Assembly (NCBI GenBank): GCA_964530625.1
Contig: CAZHAK010000006.1
Coordinates: 62,001-126,000 of the forward strand
DNA: 64,000 nucleotides
Reading direction: 5' to 3'
Origin: JABWCQ01 sp964530625
GTDB lineage: Bacteria; Electryoneota; RPQS01
In this document: positions 54,064 through 62,424 of the stretch, piece after piece
Numbering within the stretch: position 1 is the stretch's first letter
How the letters are laid out: the number at the start of each line of letters is the position of its first letter
Notes under the pieces: generated by a model
Database searches by the model: none
Told to the model about the DNA's origin: nothing
What the model saw: the letters and a program-made list of their open reading frames with translations, nothing else
Program-made: the position numbers and the translations under genes

Positions 54064-54100
54064 GGCTGGAGAGGGGAAACCCTCTCCAGCCCGAGCTTTT
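54064..54100 (+). terminator. Strong hairpin after the giant gene
   Basis: GGCTGGAGAGGG (54064-54075), GAAA loop, CCCTCTCCAGCC (54080-54091), then CGAGCTTTT. A perfect 12-bp stem with a GNRA-type loop; the T-run is five bases away, so it may end most transcripts or protect the mRNA while allowing readthrough into the next gene. Confidence 0.75.
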
Positions 54101-54155
54101 AAAAATTCCCGAAATGAATTACTTGAGAATAGCCGATAGGACAGGAGGAAGGGAT

Positions 54156-55601
54156 ATGTCATCCCGAATTCGCAACACGGCATTGGGACTCTGCATGTTA
54201 ATGCTGTTCGGTGTCACTGCCACCAACGCGCAAAACCATGCTGCTCCGTTCCTGCGGATGGGTGTGGGAGCGCGTGGTATGGCGATGGGCACCGCCCAAA
54301 CCGCCGTAGCCAACGACGCGACTGCGGCCTACTGGAACCCCGCTGCATTACACTGGCTGCACAAGTTCGAAGTGTCGCTGATGTACACAGGTGGTCTGGA
54401 AGCCGACCGCAATTACAACTACATCGGTGCGTCGCTCTGCGCCGAGAAGCTTGGGACCTTCGGTCTGTCCTGGCTAAACTCCGGTATCACAGGTCTTAGT
54501 CAACGTGACGGGACTGGCGTGGAGACCGGTAAGTTCGACGTTGCCGATAATGCCTTCCAGCTAAACTATGCACGTGGTCTCGGCGGCGGCTTCGCCCTCG
54601 GACTCGGCGCAAAGTATCTGCAAGGTGATTTGGTAACCGACGATGGCTGGGGTTTTGACGCAGGCCTCTTGTTCCGCCCGTATGATGAAATCACGATTGG
54701 CTTCATGATGCGTGACCTTGCTGGTGAATACGGCGCTGATGATGTGCCGTACGAATCCCGCTTGGGCATCGGTGTTCAGCCGTGGAAGGGCGTAACATTG
54801 ACCAGTGACGTCAGCACCGTTGAAGGCGAAGAAGCTACGCTCGACCTCGGTGGCGCGTATGACTTCCACGTCAGCGACAACGTCAGCTTCTATCTGGCGG
54901 CGGGAATGAACGATCTCGTGGAAACGGAACAAGCCAATCGCGGTATGACCGCAGGCTTCGGTTTCGGCTTCAAGAGTTTCGGTGTTCAGTACGCCTTCGT
55001 GGAAGAACCGCAAGCGTTCTTGAATGAGAACCACCGCATCTCATTAAACTTCTATTTTCAGGAGTGCAATGAGCTGCGAAGTGCTATGGGCACCTTGAAG
55101 CGTGAGCGCCAAGCTGATGCCATGATGTCCAAGCAGGATGGACCGAAAGAATTTATCCATCGCTACATCTTTGAGGGCAATCCCTCGCTCAAGCTCAGTC
55201 TCGAACTGCTGCGCCCAGAGCAAAAAGATTCCATCGAAGCTGTGTGGATGGAGACCGGCGGTGTCGTCAGCTTCCCGGGTATTAACTTCGCCACGGGTTC
55301 TGCTGAAATCACCGACGAGTTTGCGCGCGTATTGGATGGCGCGGCCAAGCTGATCAACGAGCATCCGGAAATCCAGCTGCTTGAGGTTCAGGGCCACACT
55401 GACAATACCGGATCGGACGCAATCAATAATCCGCTGTCTCAGGCTCGCGCGGACGCTGTTCGCAACTACCTGATTTCGCGTGGTGTGGATCCCAGCCGTC
55501 TGGTCGCCAAGGGTTATGGTTCAACCAAGCCTGTGGCCAGCAATGCTAACGAGCAGGGCCGGTATCAAAACCGCCGCATCGACCTCGTTCGCGTTCGATA
55601 G
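54156..55601 (+). CDS. PorV-like outer-membrane barrel fused to an OmpA C-terminal domain
   Basis: ATG 54156 is preceded by AGGAGG (54144-54149) and starts a signal peptide (SSRIRNTALGLCMLMLFGVT, cleavage after NAQ). The mature N-terminal part (about 27-300) opens with FLRMGVGARGMAMGTAQTAV and DATAAYWNPAAL, the signature of the PorV/UPF0164 beta-barrel family, and continues in alternating strands. After a charged linker, residues about 375-481 form an OmpA peptidoglycan-binding domain (INFATGSAEITDEF, LEVQGHTDNTGSD, LSQARADAVRNYL, NRRIDL). In T9SS bacteria PorV binds the sorting tails of secreted proteins, so its place after a giant tail-bearing protein is suggestive. 481 residues. Confidence 0.85.
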   Translation: MSSRIRNTALGLCMLMLFGVTATNAQNHAAPFLRMGVGARGMAMGTAQTAVANDATAAYWNPAALHWLHKFEVSLMYTGGLEADRNYNYIGASLCAEKLGTFGLSWLNSGITGLSQRDGTGVETGKFDVADNAFQLNYARGLGGGFALGLGAKYLQGDLVTDDGWGFDAGLLFRPYDEITIGFMMRDLAGEYGADDVPYESRLGIGVQPWKGVTLTSDVSTVEGEEATLDLGGAYDFHVSDNVSFYLAAGMNDLVETEQANRGMTAGFGFGFKSFGVQYAFVEEPQAFLNENHRISLNFYFQECNELRSAMGTLKRERQADAMMSKQDGPKEFIHRYIFEGNPSLKLSLELLRPEQKDSIEAVWMETGGVVSFPGINFATGSAEITDEFARVLDGAAKLINEHPEIQLLEVQGHTDNTGSDAINNPLSQARADAVRNYLISRGVDPSRLVAKGYGSTKPVASNANEQGRYQNRRIDLVRVR

Positions 55602-55625
55602 TCTGTCACTTGTTTGATTTTGCGT

Positions 55626-55660
55626 CGAGGAGTGCCGCGGAGAGTATCCGCCACTCCTCG
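55626..55660 (+). promoter_or_regulatory. Long hairpin after the PorV-OmpA gene
   Basis: CGAGGAGTG (55626-55634) pairs with CACTCCTCG (55652-55660), with an inner GCGGA/TCCGC stem. There is no T-run, so it is more likely an mRNA-stabilising or processing hairpin than a terminator; 40 bases later the FG-GAP gene begins. Confidence 0.6.
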
Positions 55661-55701
55661 ACTCACTCCATGAGCTACCGCTCAACTAAAGTGAGATTGC
55701 C

Positions 55702-57051
55702 ATGAAGAGAATTGGATATGTTTTAGTCGCGGCCGTGATGGTCTTGGCGGTCTACGCCTTATCCCTGGCCCAATTAGAATCCAAGAACACTGCCGCAAAA
55801 TACCTGCTGCGCGTCATGGACGGACCGGGAGTCCGCGCTTACTACGGCTCGGCCGTGGAGGGCGCGTATGCTTGGACCGGTGGAAATGCGCTGTTCGCAG
55901 TTTCCTTCACGGGTGAGAATTCCGGCCCTGTCGCAAGGGGAGAGGTACTCTTCTACGATGGCTTGCTGGCCGACACGCCCGCTCTGACCATTCGCGCGAA
56001 AGAGGAAGGCGATCTGTTCGGAAGCTCCATGTCCACCGGAGATTTCAATGGCGACGGCACACCCGACTTAGCGATTGCCGCTGAAGGCGGACAGGGCACC
56101 GGAGCGAAGCCCGCAGGCAAGGTCTATCTCTATTTGGGTGGATCAAGCTTCGGCAGCACCGGTACGGTCGTAACCGCAGGGGAAAGCGGGGATTCCTTCG
56201 GCCGCTCCATGAGCTTGATGCATGATGTCAACGGCGACGAATATGCCGACCTGGTAGTCGGAGCACCCCATTCTGCCAAGAACGGTGCCACGTCTGGCCG
56301 GGTCTATGTCTATTTCGGTAATGCCGAAGGTACGGCCAAAAGCCCCAGCCTTGAGTTTAAGCTCGGCACCCTCAATGACCTGTTTGGCTCGGCGGTCTCC
56401 GCCGGCGATGTTACGGGTGACGGGCAAGCAGACATTGTGATCAGCGCGCCACACTATGGCTCAGAAGCTACTTACAGCGGCGCAGTATATGTTTTTGCTG
56501 GCGGAAAGAGCTTAAGTGCTACGAAGTATACCAAGCTCTTCAAGGGCGAGCTTTCCAGCTTTCAGGACCAATTTGGCTGGTCCACGGCCATTGTGCCGGA
56601 TGTAAACAGCGACGGAGTGGCGGATATTGTTGTAGGCGCGCCTCAGTTTACAAGCGGCGGTAGGCAATTAGGCAAGGTTTACTTATACAATGGCGGAGCC
56701 ACAATGTCTGATGGCCCCTCGGCTACTTTCACAGGATCAGCTGAAGCGGGTCGCTTCGGGGAACGGGTCTATGCCATTGGGGACATAAATAAGGACAATA
56801 AAGGCGATTGGGCTGTACAAGCCTCAAGTGCCAATCAAAGCCGCGGAGTCGTCCATTTCTTCTATGGGGGCTGGGAGAATGATTTCTACCAGTTCTCCGG
56901 TGAAAGCATCGGAGATGCGGCTGGAAACAGTGTGGCGTCCTTCGGCGACTTAGACGGCAATGGCGCGATGGATCTGGCCGTAGGCGCCCGCTGGTGGGAT
57001 CACGAAGACGCCGAAAATATGGGCCGAGTATACCTCCTAAGCATTCAATAG
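55702..57051 (+). CDS. Secreted FG-GAP (integrin-alpha-like) beta-propeller protein
   Basis: The 449-residue protein has a signal peptide (MKRIGYVLVAAVMVLAVYAL, cleavage near SLAQ). The mature part is a beta-propeller of FG-GAP repeats, each with a calcium loop: DFNGDGTPD, DVNGDEYAD, DVTGDGQAD, DVNSDGVAD, DINKDNKGD and DLDGNGAMD, six in all, alternating with KVYLYLGG / RVYVYFG-type strands. Such propellers mediate adhesion or protein contacts at the cell surface. No anchor is seen. It is probably in the same expression unit as the giant protein and the PorV-OmpA barrel. Confidence 0.88.
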   Translation: MKRIGYVLVAAVMVLAVYALSLAQLESKNTAAKYLLRVMDGPGVRAYYGSAVEGAYAWTGGNALFAVSFTGENSGPVARGEVLFYDGLLADTPALTIRAKEEGDLFGSSMSTGDFNGDGTPDLAIAAEGGQGTGAKPAGKVYLYLGGSSFGSTGTVVTAGESGDSFGRSMSLMHDVNGDEYADLVVGAPHSAKNGATSGRVYVYFGNAEGTAKSPSLEFKLGTLNDLFGSAVSAGDVTGDGQADIVISAPHYGSEATYSGAVYVFAGGKSLSATKYTKLFKGELSSFQDQFGWSTAIVPDVNSDGVADIVVGAPQFTSGGRQLGKVYLYNGGATMSDGPSATFTGSAEAGRFGERVYAIGDINKDNKGDWAVQASSANQSRGVVHFFYGGWENDFYQFSGESIGDAAGNSVASFGDLDGNGAMDLAVGARWWDHEDAENMGRVYLLSIQ

Positions 57052-57113
57052 CGGGTTCCAAATTTGCCGGCGCGCAGGGTCACCCTCGTTGCCGAAATCG
57101 TGTATTTTTCGTG

Positions 57114-57133
57114 GGCGGTCAGAAATGACCGCC
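57114..57133 (+). terminator. Hairpin after the FG-GAP gene
   Basis: GGCGGTCA (57114-57121), GAAA loop, TGACCGCC (57126-57133). A perfect 8-bp stem followed by TATGTTATTCTT, a T-rich but broken tail. Confidence 0.6.
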
Positions 57134-57181
57134 TATGTTATTCTTACACTGATTTACCACATTCTTATTCGTAAATTGCGG

Positions 57182-57232
57182 TATAACAATTGCGAAACAT
57201 CAAAAAGGGGGGTCTATCGAGGGCCCCGTTTT
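57182..57232 (+). promoter_or_regulatory. Possible -10 box and leader hairpin before the glycan locus
   Basis: TATAAC at 57182-57187 could be a -10 box, though no good -35 precedes it. An imperfect GGGG...CCCC stem (57209-57227) followed by GTTTTC lies in the leader of the dehydrogenase gene and could act as an attenuator. Confidence 0.3.
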
Positions 57233-57300
57233 CGTTGCTTTTCAGCCCACTTGTTCGTATATTTAGAGTCACCGATTCCGGGAAGGATAAAAAGAACTTT

Positions 57301-58608
57301 ATGATTCTGAAAGAGTTAAAGAAGAAGGCACAAGACGGTTCACTGCGCGTTGGCGTTGTGGGCCTGGGTTATGTCGGACTTCCGCTCGCCGTCCAGTTTG
57401 CCTTGAAGGGAATCAGTGTCACGGGTATTGACATAACCCAAGACAAAGTAGACCGCATCAATCGCGGCGAAAACTATATACTTGACGTCAACTCAAAGGA
57501 GCTTGCCGATGCGGTCAAAGCCGGCAAACTCAAAGCGACAACTGATTACTCCGTCATTCGGGATTTGGACGCGATTTCAATTTGTGTCCCGACACCGTTG
57601 CGCAAAACCGGCGATCCGGATATCTCTTACATCATCGCGGCGCGTGACGAGATTCTGAAACACGCGCATCCGGGATTGTTGATTGTACTCGAAAGCACGA
57701 CCTATCCCGGCACGACCGATGAACTGATGGTGCCCGCCTTCGAAGAAAAAGGTTTGAAAGTCGGCCAGGATGTGTTCATTGCATTTTCGCCGGAGCGGGT
57801 TGATCCGGGTAACGAAAGTTACGGCACATATAACACTCCCAAAGTCCTTGGCGGCACGACGCCTGAGTGTTTGGACGCCGCGCAAACAGTTTACGGATTA
57901 GTGATTCAAACGCTCGTGCCCGTTTCGAGTACGCAAGCGGCTGAATTGGTCAAACTGCTCGAAAACACATTTCGCTCGATTAATATCGGTTTGGTTAACG
58001 AGCTTGCCATCATGTGCGAGATTCTTGGTGTGGACGTTTGGGAAGTCATCAAAGCCGCATCCACCAAGCCGTTCGGATTCATGCCGTTCTATCCCGGACC
58101 CGGTTTAGGCGGACACTGCATTCCCATAGATCCGATTTACTTGTCGTGGAAACTCAAGACGCTGAAATACCGCGCGCGCTTTATTGAGTTGGCCGACGAC
58201 GTCAACACCAAGATGCCGAATTACGTTACTCAGCGTGTCGCTGACGCTCTGAATGACAAAGGCAAAGCGGTGAAGGGCTCTAAGATTCTGATCATGGGAG
58301 TAGCCTACAAACGCGACATTGATGACTCGCGCGAATCTCCGTCGTTGGATATTATCGAATTGCTGACGAAGCGCGGTGCCACCGTGGACTATCACGATCC
58401 GTATATTCCGCAAGTGGCTACGGCGAACTATCAGCATAAGTCCGTTCCGTTCAACGCGAAGAGTGTCGCCAAGTATGATGCGGCTGTAATCTGTACAGAC
58501 CACAAGTCTATTGACTATTCTGTGCTGGCCGAAAAGTGTGCGCTCGTCTTCGATGCGCGCAACGCGATGGCCGGATTTGGCAAGCGTGACAATGTGGTGA
58601 AGTTGTAG
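57301..58608 (+). CDS. UDP-sugar 6-dehydrogenase (WbpA/WbpO type)
   Basis: The enzyme oxidises a UDP-N-acetylhexosamine to the uronic acid with two NAD. ATG 57301 gives a 435-residue protein of normal length; a longer frame from 57190 crosses the leader hairpin and is unlikely. Seen: NAD-binding GLGYVGLPLA (21-30), STTYPGTTDE, FSPERVDPGN (the substrate-binding stretch of this branch) and the catalytic Cys273 in GPGLGGHCIPIDP. FSPERVDPGN and the overall length favour the UDP-GlcNAc/ManNAc branch over UDP-glucose dehydrogenase. It opens the polysaccharide locus. Confidence 0.92.
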   Translation: MILKELKKKAQDGSLRVGVVGLGYVGLPLAVQFALKGISVTGIDITQDKVDRINRGENYILDVNSKELADAVKAGKLKATTDYSVIRDLDAISICVPTPLRKTGDPDISYIIAARDEILKHAHPGLLIVLESTTYPGTTDELMVPAFEEKGLKVGQDVFIAFSPERVDPGNESYGTYNTPKVLGGTTPECLDAAQTVYGLVIQTLVPVSSTQAAELVKLLENTFRSINIGLVNELAIMCEILGVDVWEVIKAASTKPFGFMPFYPGPGLGGHCIPIDPIYLSWKLKTLKYRARFIELADDVNTKMPNYVTQRVADALNDKGKAVKGSKILIMGVAYKRDIDDSRESPSLDIIELLTKRGATVDYHDPYIPQVATANYQHKSVPFNAKSVAKYDAAVICTDHKSIDYSVLAEKCALVFDARNAMAGFGKRDNVVKL

Positions 58609-58611
58609 GCA

Positions 58612-59514
58612 TTGAACTCGCTCGCCGCAATCATTGAATTGCTGCGTCCGTCGCAGTGGTCGAAAAACCTCATCCTCTTCGCGGCGGTGCTCTTTTCGCC
58701 TGCCCGCGTCGTGCTCGAATCTCCGCAAGTTATCGGGCAGGCGCTGCAAGGATTTGTCGCGTTCTGTTTGTTGTCGTCCGCAGTTTATGCCTTGAATGAT
58801 CTGCTCGATCTGAAAGCGGATCGTGAACACCCGAAAAAGAAATCACGGCCGCTTCCGTCCGGACGAGTCTCCGTTGGCATGGCCGCAAGCTTGTCCGTGC
58901 TGCTCGGTACAATCGGAGTTGTCTGGGCGTTTGCGATTGATTATTATTTCGGTCTCGTTGGCGTTGTCTACGTGGCGGTGAATCTGGCCTACTCCCTTGG
59001 GCTTAAGCAAGTGGTTATCCTCGATGTGTTGCTGCTGTCGATGGGATTTGTTCTCAGAGCTGTCGGCGGGGTGGCCGTCATTCGCACGATGTTGCCCGAT
59101 GTCTATTTGTCCTATTGGTTGATTCTCTGTGCTTTCCTGTTGTCACTGTTTCTTGCACTTGCCAAACGGCGGCATGAGATTGCGCTGCTGGGCGACAACG
59201 CCGTCAGCCATCGTGCAAGTTTAGCTGACTACAGTCTGACCTTCATTGATCAAATGCTCTCGGCGCTCGCCGCTGCGACGCTCGTAGCCTACAGCCTTTA
59301 CACTATCTCCGACGACACCGTGGCCCGCTATGGCACACGCGCGCTGTTTTGGACTCTGCCGTTCGTGGTGTATGGTCTGTTCCGTTACCTGTACCTGATC
59401 TACAACAGAGGTGAGGGGGGAGATCCCACCAAACTTCTGCTCAAAGATCGTGCAACCTTAATCAACGTAGCGATGTGGGCAATCACCACCGCCGGTATCG
59501 TCTATCTGACTTGA
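58612..59514 (+). CDS. UbiA-family prenyl-phosphate phosphoribosyltransferase-like enzyme
   Basis: The 300-residue membrane protein has about eight membrane segments and the two Asp-rich motifs of UbiA enzymes: NDLLDLKADREHPKKKSRPL with PSG following, and a second near YNRGEGGDPTKLLLKD. The RPSQWSKNLILFAAVLFSP start and the motif form match decaprenyl-phosphate phosphoribosyltransferase (DPPR synthase), which makes a lipid-linked pentose donor. Here it may supply a pentose for the surface glycan. The start is TTG 58612, three bases after the dehydrogenase stop. Confidence 0.8.
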   Translation: MNSLAAIIELLRPSQWSKNLILFAAVLFSPARVVLESPQVIGQALQGFVAFCLLSSAVYALNDLLDLKADREHPKKKSRPLPSGRVSVGMAASLSVLLGTIGVVWAFAIDYYFGLVGVVYVAVNLAYSLGLKQVVILDVLLLSMGFVLRAVGGVAVIRTMLPDVYLSYWLILCAFLLSLFLALAKRRHEIALLGDNAVSHRASLADYSLTFIDQMLSALAAATLVAYSLYTISDDTVARYGTRALFWTLPFVVYGLFRYLYLIYNRGEGGDPTKLLLKDRATLINVAMWAITTAGIVYLT

Positions 59515-59515
59515 G

Positions 59516-61012
59516 ATGAAGGCCAGTATTTTGAAACGATTACTTTCAGCCAGTCTATCTATTCTTCTGTCTTTGGTCGTCTCGTCCTGTAAACAGACCG
59601 ACGATCAAAAGAGTGGTGTGGTGGCCAGAATTATCGCGCAAGACGGCAATGTTAGCGGCGCTGTCGCCAAGTTGTATTTAGCGCCTGACGTTACTGCGGA
59701 TGCTTCGGTGTGGTCCGTTACCAGCAGGCAAACCCAAGTCGGATTCAGGTACAATGTCGCGGTCGCCTTCGATCACAGAATGGCCAATCCCGTCTTGACC
59801 GATACCGCCAATGCTGATGGCGAGATTCAATTTGAAAACGTTGTCGCTGGCAACTATGTGATCGTCGCGGAAAAACCGGGTCACGGCTGGTCAGTCCCGC
59901 GCGAAGTGAGCACGACTGGTGGAGATATTGACTTGGGTGAGTTAAGACTGCCCAATGTAATCACCTATGGTGAGTTTGATTATTTTATTGAAGAGAATAC
60001 GACTTGGAGATCTGGGGATCACCACGTCATCTACAATAATTTGAATGTTGAGCCGGGTGTGACGTTGACAATTGAGCCGGGAGCCGTTGTACTTCTGCGC
60101 GGCAACAAATCTTTGAAGATTGAAGGCAATTTGATTTGCCGGGGCACTCCCGACAACTTCATCCGCTTCGCAGCCGCGGATGTGATCAATCGCGACCCGG
60201 ACGAATGGCAAGCGTTGAAACTCGAAAACCCCGATGACATACCGGACATTGCTTACGTGTCTTTCCGGGATGGATCCACCGCTCTCGATCTCGAAACCAG
60301 TGGCGGCGTGGTCGAGTACTGCTATTTCTTCCGGTTTTCCGGTGAAGGAGTCTTGGCACGATTCGGCCCGCCGATCGTTAGACGCTGTGTTTTCAGCCGG
60401 GTTGGAAACGGCATTCGCAACGCGGCGTCAACGGGGATTCTATGCGAGAACAATGTCTTTCAAACCTGCGATCCCTTCGCCATCACCCTCTACAATACCA
60501 CCGATGGCGAAGTGTATTGCAACTGGTTTCGTGACTGCGGCGGCTCGGATACGAGCGGCAGCGGCACGCGTGGTGTGATAAAGCTCGACCTCGTTAGACG
60601 CACCGAGTTTCACAACAACTTTTTTGAAACGTCCTGGTTTGCCTTCCAAGTTGGATCACACGTGGATTCGACTACCGAAATTCATCACAACGAATTCACG
60701 CGCATGAATACCGTCGTAAATATCGGAGTTACGGAAGATCAGCGCGGGCCGTCCAATCCCAAACTGAACTATAACTGCTTTTCGACAATTGATCGGTTCA
60801 TTCTGGATATCAATTGCAATCAGCATAACTATCGCAACGTGGATGCAACGAACAATTGGTGGGGAACGACAAGTCTCAACCAGATTCATGAGCGTTATAT
60901 TCATGACCGGCAGGACGACGGCACGTGTCCGCTCGCGGAAATCTCTCCGATCATGACGTCATGTAACGAAATCCAGCAGCAAACGGGCGTCCGTGCGGGA
61001 ATCTGTCAATAA
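59516..61012 (+). CDS. Lipoprotein with carboxypeptidase-regulatory-like and right-handed beta-helix domains
   Basis: The 498-residue protein has a lipobox (LSLVVSSC) with Cys25 as the lipidation site. Residues about 35-145 look like a CarboxypepD-regulatory-type beta-sandwich (ENVVAGNYVIVAEKPGHGWS). From about 165 on comes a right-handed beta-helix: GVTLTIEPGAVVLLRGNKSL, then VEYCYFFRFSGEGV, IVRRCVFSRVGNGIRNAAST and repeated N-x-F/W rungs. Such helices often bind or cleave polysaccharide, but catalytic residues cannot be named. Its position in the glycan locus suggests a role in polysaccharide assembly or modification. Confidence 0.75.
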   Translation: MKASILKRLLSASLSILLSLVVSSCKQTDDQKSGVVARIIAQDGNVSGAVAKLYLAPDVTADASVWSVTSRQTQVGFRYNVAVAFDHRMANPVLTDTANADGEIQFENVVAGNYVIVAEKPGHGWSVPREVSTTGGDIDLGELRLPNVITYGEFDYFIEENTTWRSGDHHVIYNNLNVEPGVTLTIEPGAVVLLRGNKSLKIEGNLICRGTPDNFIRFAAADVINRDPDEWQALKLENPDDIPDIAYVSFRDGSTALDLETSGGVVEYCYFFRFSGEGVLARFGPPIVRRCVFSRVGNGIRNAASTGILCENNVFQTCDPFAITLYNTTDGEVYCNWFRDCGGSDTSGSGTRGVIKLDLVRRTEFHNNFFETSWFAFQVGSHVDSTTEIHHNEFTRMNTVVNIGVTEDQRGPSNPKLNYNCFSTIDRFILDINCNQHNYRNVDATNNWWGTTSLNQIHERYIHDRQDDGTCPLAEISPIMTSCNEIQQQTGVRAGICQ

Positions 61013-61015
61013 GTT

Positions 61016-62422
61016 TTGCAATACGTCGGTAAAGACATCGTCACTCGCGGCGCGCTGCTGCATCTGAATCGCGACATCGCGTGGAAAAAGCTGCGCTCGC
61101 GTGCCAAACAAGGCATCCGCAAGGCGCAGAACGCGGGTATTCGCGTAGTCGAGAGTCGTGATCTGACCTTGATGGCGAAGCTCTGGTATGATCCAGAGAC
61201 TCTGACCACCTCGCTTGAGCAAGAGCAAAAGCTCTATCTTGCTTACGTCGGTGAAGAACTCGTCGGTGGTATCATCGTCACACCCGTTACGCCGAATACT
61301 CTCTTCTATCATTACGGCGGCACAAACGAACTCGGCCGTGAAATCGAGGCCAATTCTTATCTCTTCTGGCATGTGGTCGGAGAATTTAACGACAGCGACT
61401 TTGAGTTCCTTGACGTCGGTGTGAGTTTTCGCAACGAACTCCAGCACTATTTTCAAAAATACTGCACACAGTCTTATCCGATTCTGTTTCGTTCGCCGCC
61501 CGATGAAGCAAAGCCGCGCATTCGACTGGAGCCTTTCGGAGGCGACGATCTTGACGCTCCGGAAGAGCAGGTGATCGCTATCAACACCGAGCTTGCGGAA
61601 TTCTTTGATGCCGAGTTTACCTACATGCCGTCCTGGACTTTCGCGCTGCAATCTGCGATTCGCGCTGCGAATGTCCAGAAGGGCCGCACGATAGGAGTCT
61701 GGTGCTCACTTGGTGAACACTCGTATGTCGATCACTTGCGCGAGTTGTTCGGCGATCAATGGACGTTTGTCGCAAGACCGGATACCTGCGATGCGCGTAT
61801 CGCTTCTCATCGCTGGGGTTACGTGTGCCGCGAAACTGAACAGCTCAGCCTGTTGAGTGAACCGTTGATTGAAGATTGCCGCGATCTTCTTTTGACAGCG
61901 AATGATAAGTCTCTTTGCGGTAGTCTTGGAAAATATTCCGTGTTCGATTTTTCCCGATGGCTCTCGCTGCCTTTTGGAGCAGTGCTGGTGGGCGAGTATT
62001 TTTCGGACAAAGTAGTCTGGGATAAATTTCATTGCCTAGACGTGACTAAACGCAATCGTGTCCGCGAGGGATTGCAGATTCACTGGCGCAAGCGAAGCAG
62101 TAATCTTGCCGGTCGCGTGATGAATATAGAGTCACTCGCCGCGTTGTTTGACTTGACAGGCATGCATGGCAGTCTCCTTGATCAAGCCGCGCCGCTGTGT
62201 TACGTGTTCCGCTCACAAGAGCCCTACACCGTGCGTGCGATTCATGATCGCCTGCTGACCTTCGGAGTGACTTCGGAATTTGATGAACAAGAGGCGCTGC
62301 TTGCATTGCCCTGCCACCCTCGCTTAGGCCGAGGTCAACTCGACTACATGTTCGCGGCGATTCGCGGCATGATCAATCCTTGCTACACCTACGTCCGGCC
62401 TGATCCGGCAAAGATTTCTTAG
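61016..62422 (+). CDS. Fusion of a FemAB-type acyltransferase domain and an inactive DegT-like domain
   Basis: The 468-residue protein joins two families. Residues about 15-160 form a FemAB/GNAT (Acetyltransf_6) domain: LRSRAKQGIRKAQNAGIRVV, LYLAYVGEELVGGIIVTP, FYHYGGTNELGREI and FEFLDVGVSF. Residues about 195-465 align with DegT/DnrJ/EryC1 aminotransferases: PLIEDCRDLL corresponds to the IIEDAAQAI motif, and GSLGKYSVFDFSRWLSLPFG to the segment that holds the PLP lysine, but that Lys is Arg314 here; the end LPCHPRLGRGQLDYMF also fits. It therefore cannot form the usual internal aldimine and may be a sugar-binding pseudoenzyme. The start is TTG 61016. Confidence 0.75.
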   Translation: MQYVGKDIVTRGALLHLNRDIAWKKLRSRAKQGIRKAQNAGIRVVESRDLTLMAKLWYDPETLTTSLEQEQKLYLAYVGEELVGGIIVTPVTPNTLFYHYGGTNELGREIEANSYLFWHVVGEFNDSDFEFLDVGVSFRNELQHYFQKYCTQSYPILFRSPPDEAKPRIRLEPFGGDDLDAPEEQVIAINTELAEFFDAEFTYMPSWTFALQSAIRAANVQKGRTIGVWCSLGEHSYVDHLRELFGDQWTFVARPDTCDARIASHRWGYVCRETEQLSLLSEPLIEDCRDLLLTANDKSLCGSLGKYSVFDFSRWLSLPFGAVLVGEYFSDKVVWDKFHCLDVTKRNRVREGLQIHWRKRSSNLAGRVMNIESLAALFDLTGMHGSLLDQAAPLCYVFRSQEPYTVRAIHDRLLTFGVTSEFDEQEALLALPCHPRLGRGQLDYMFAAIRGMINPCYTYVRPDPAKIS

Positions 62423-62424
62423 AT

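Noticed and set aside
57089..57304. 71-residue + open frame before the dehydrogenase
   Set aside because: It spans the hairpin at 57114-57133 and the leader stem, has no ribosome-binding site and runs out at the dehydrogenase start.
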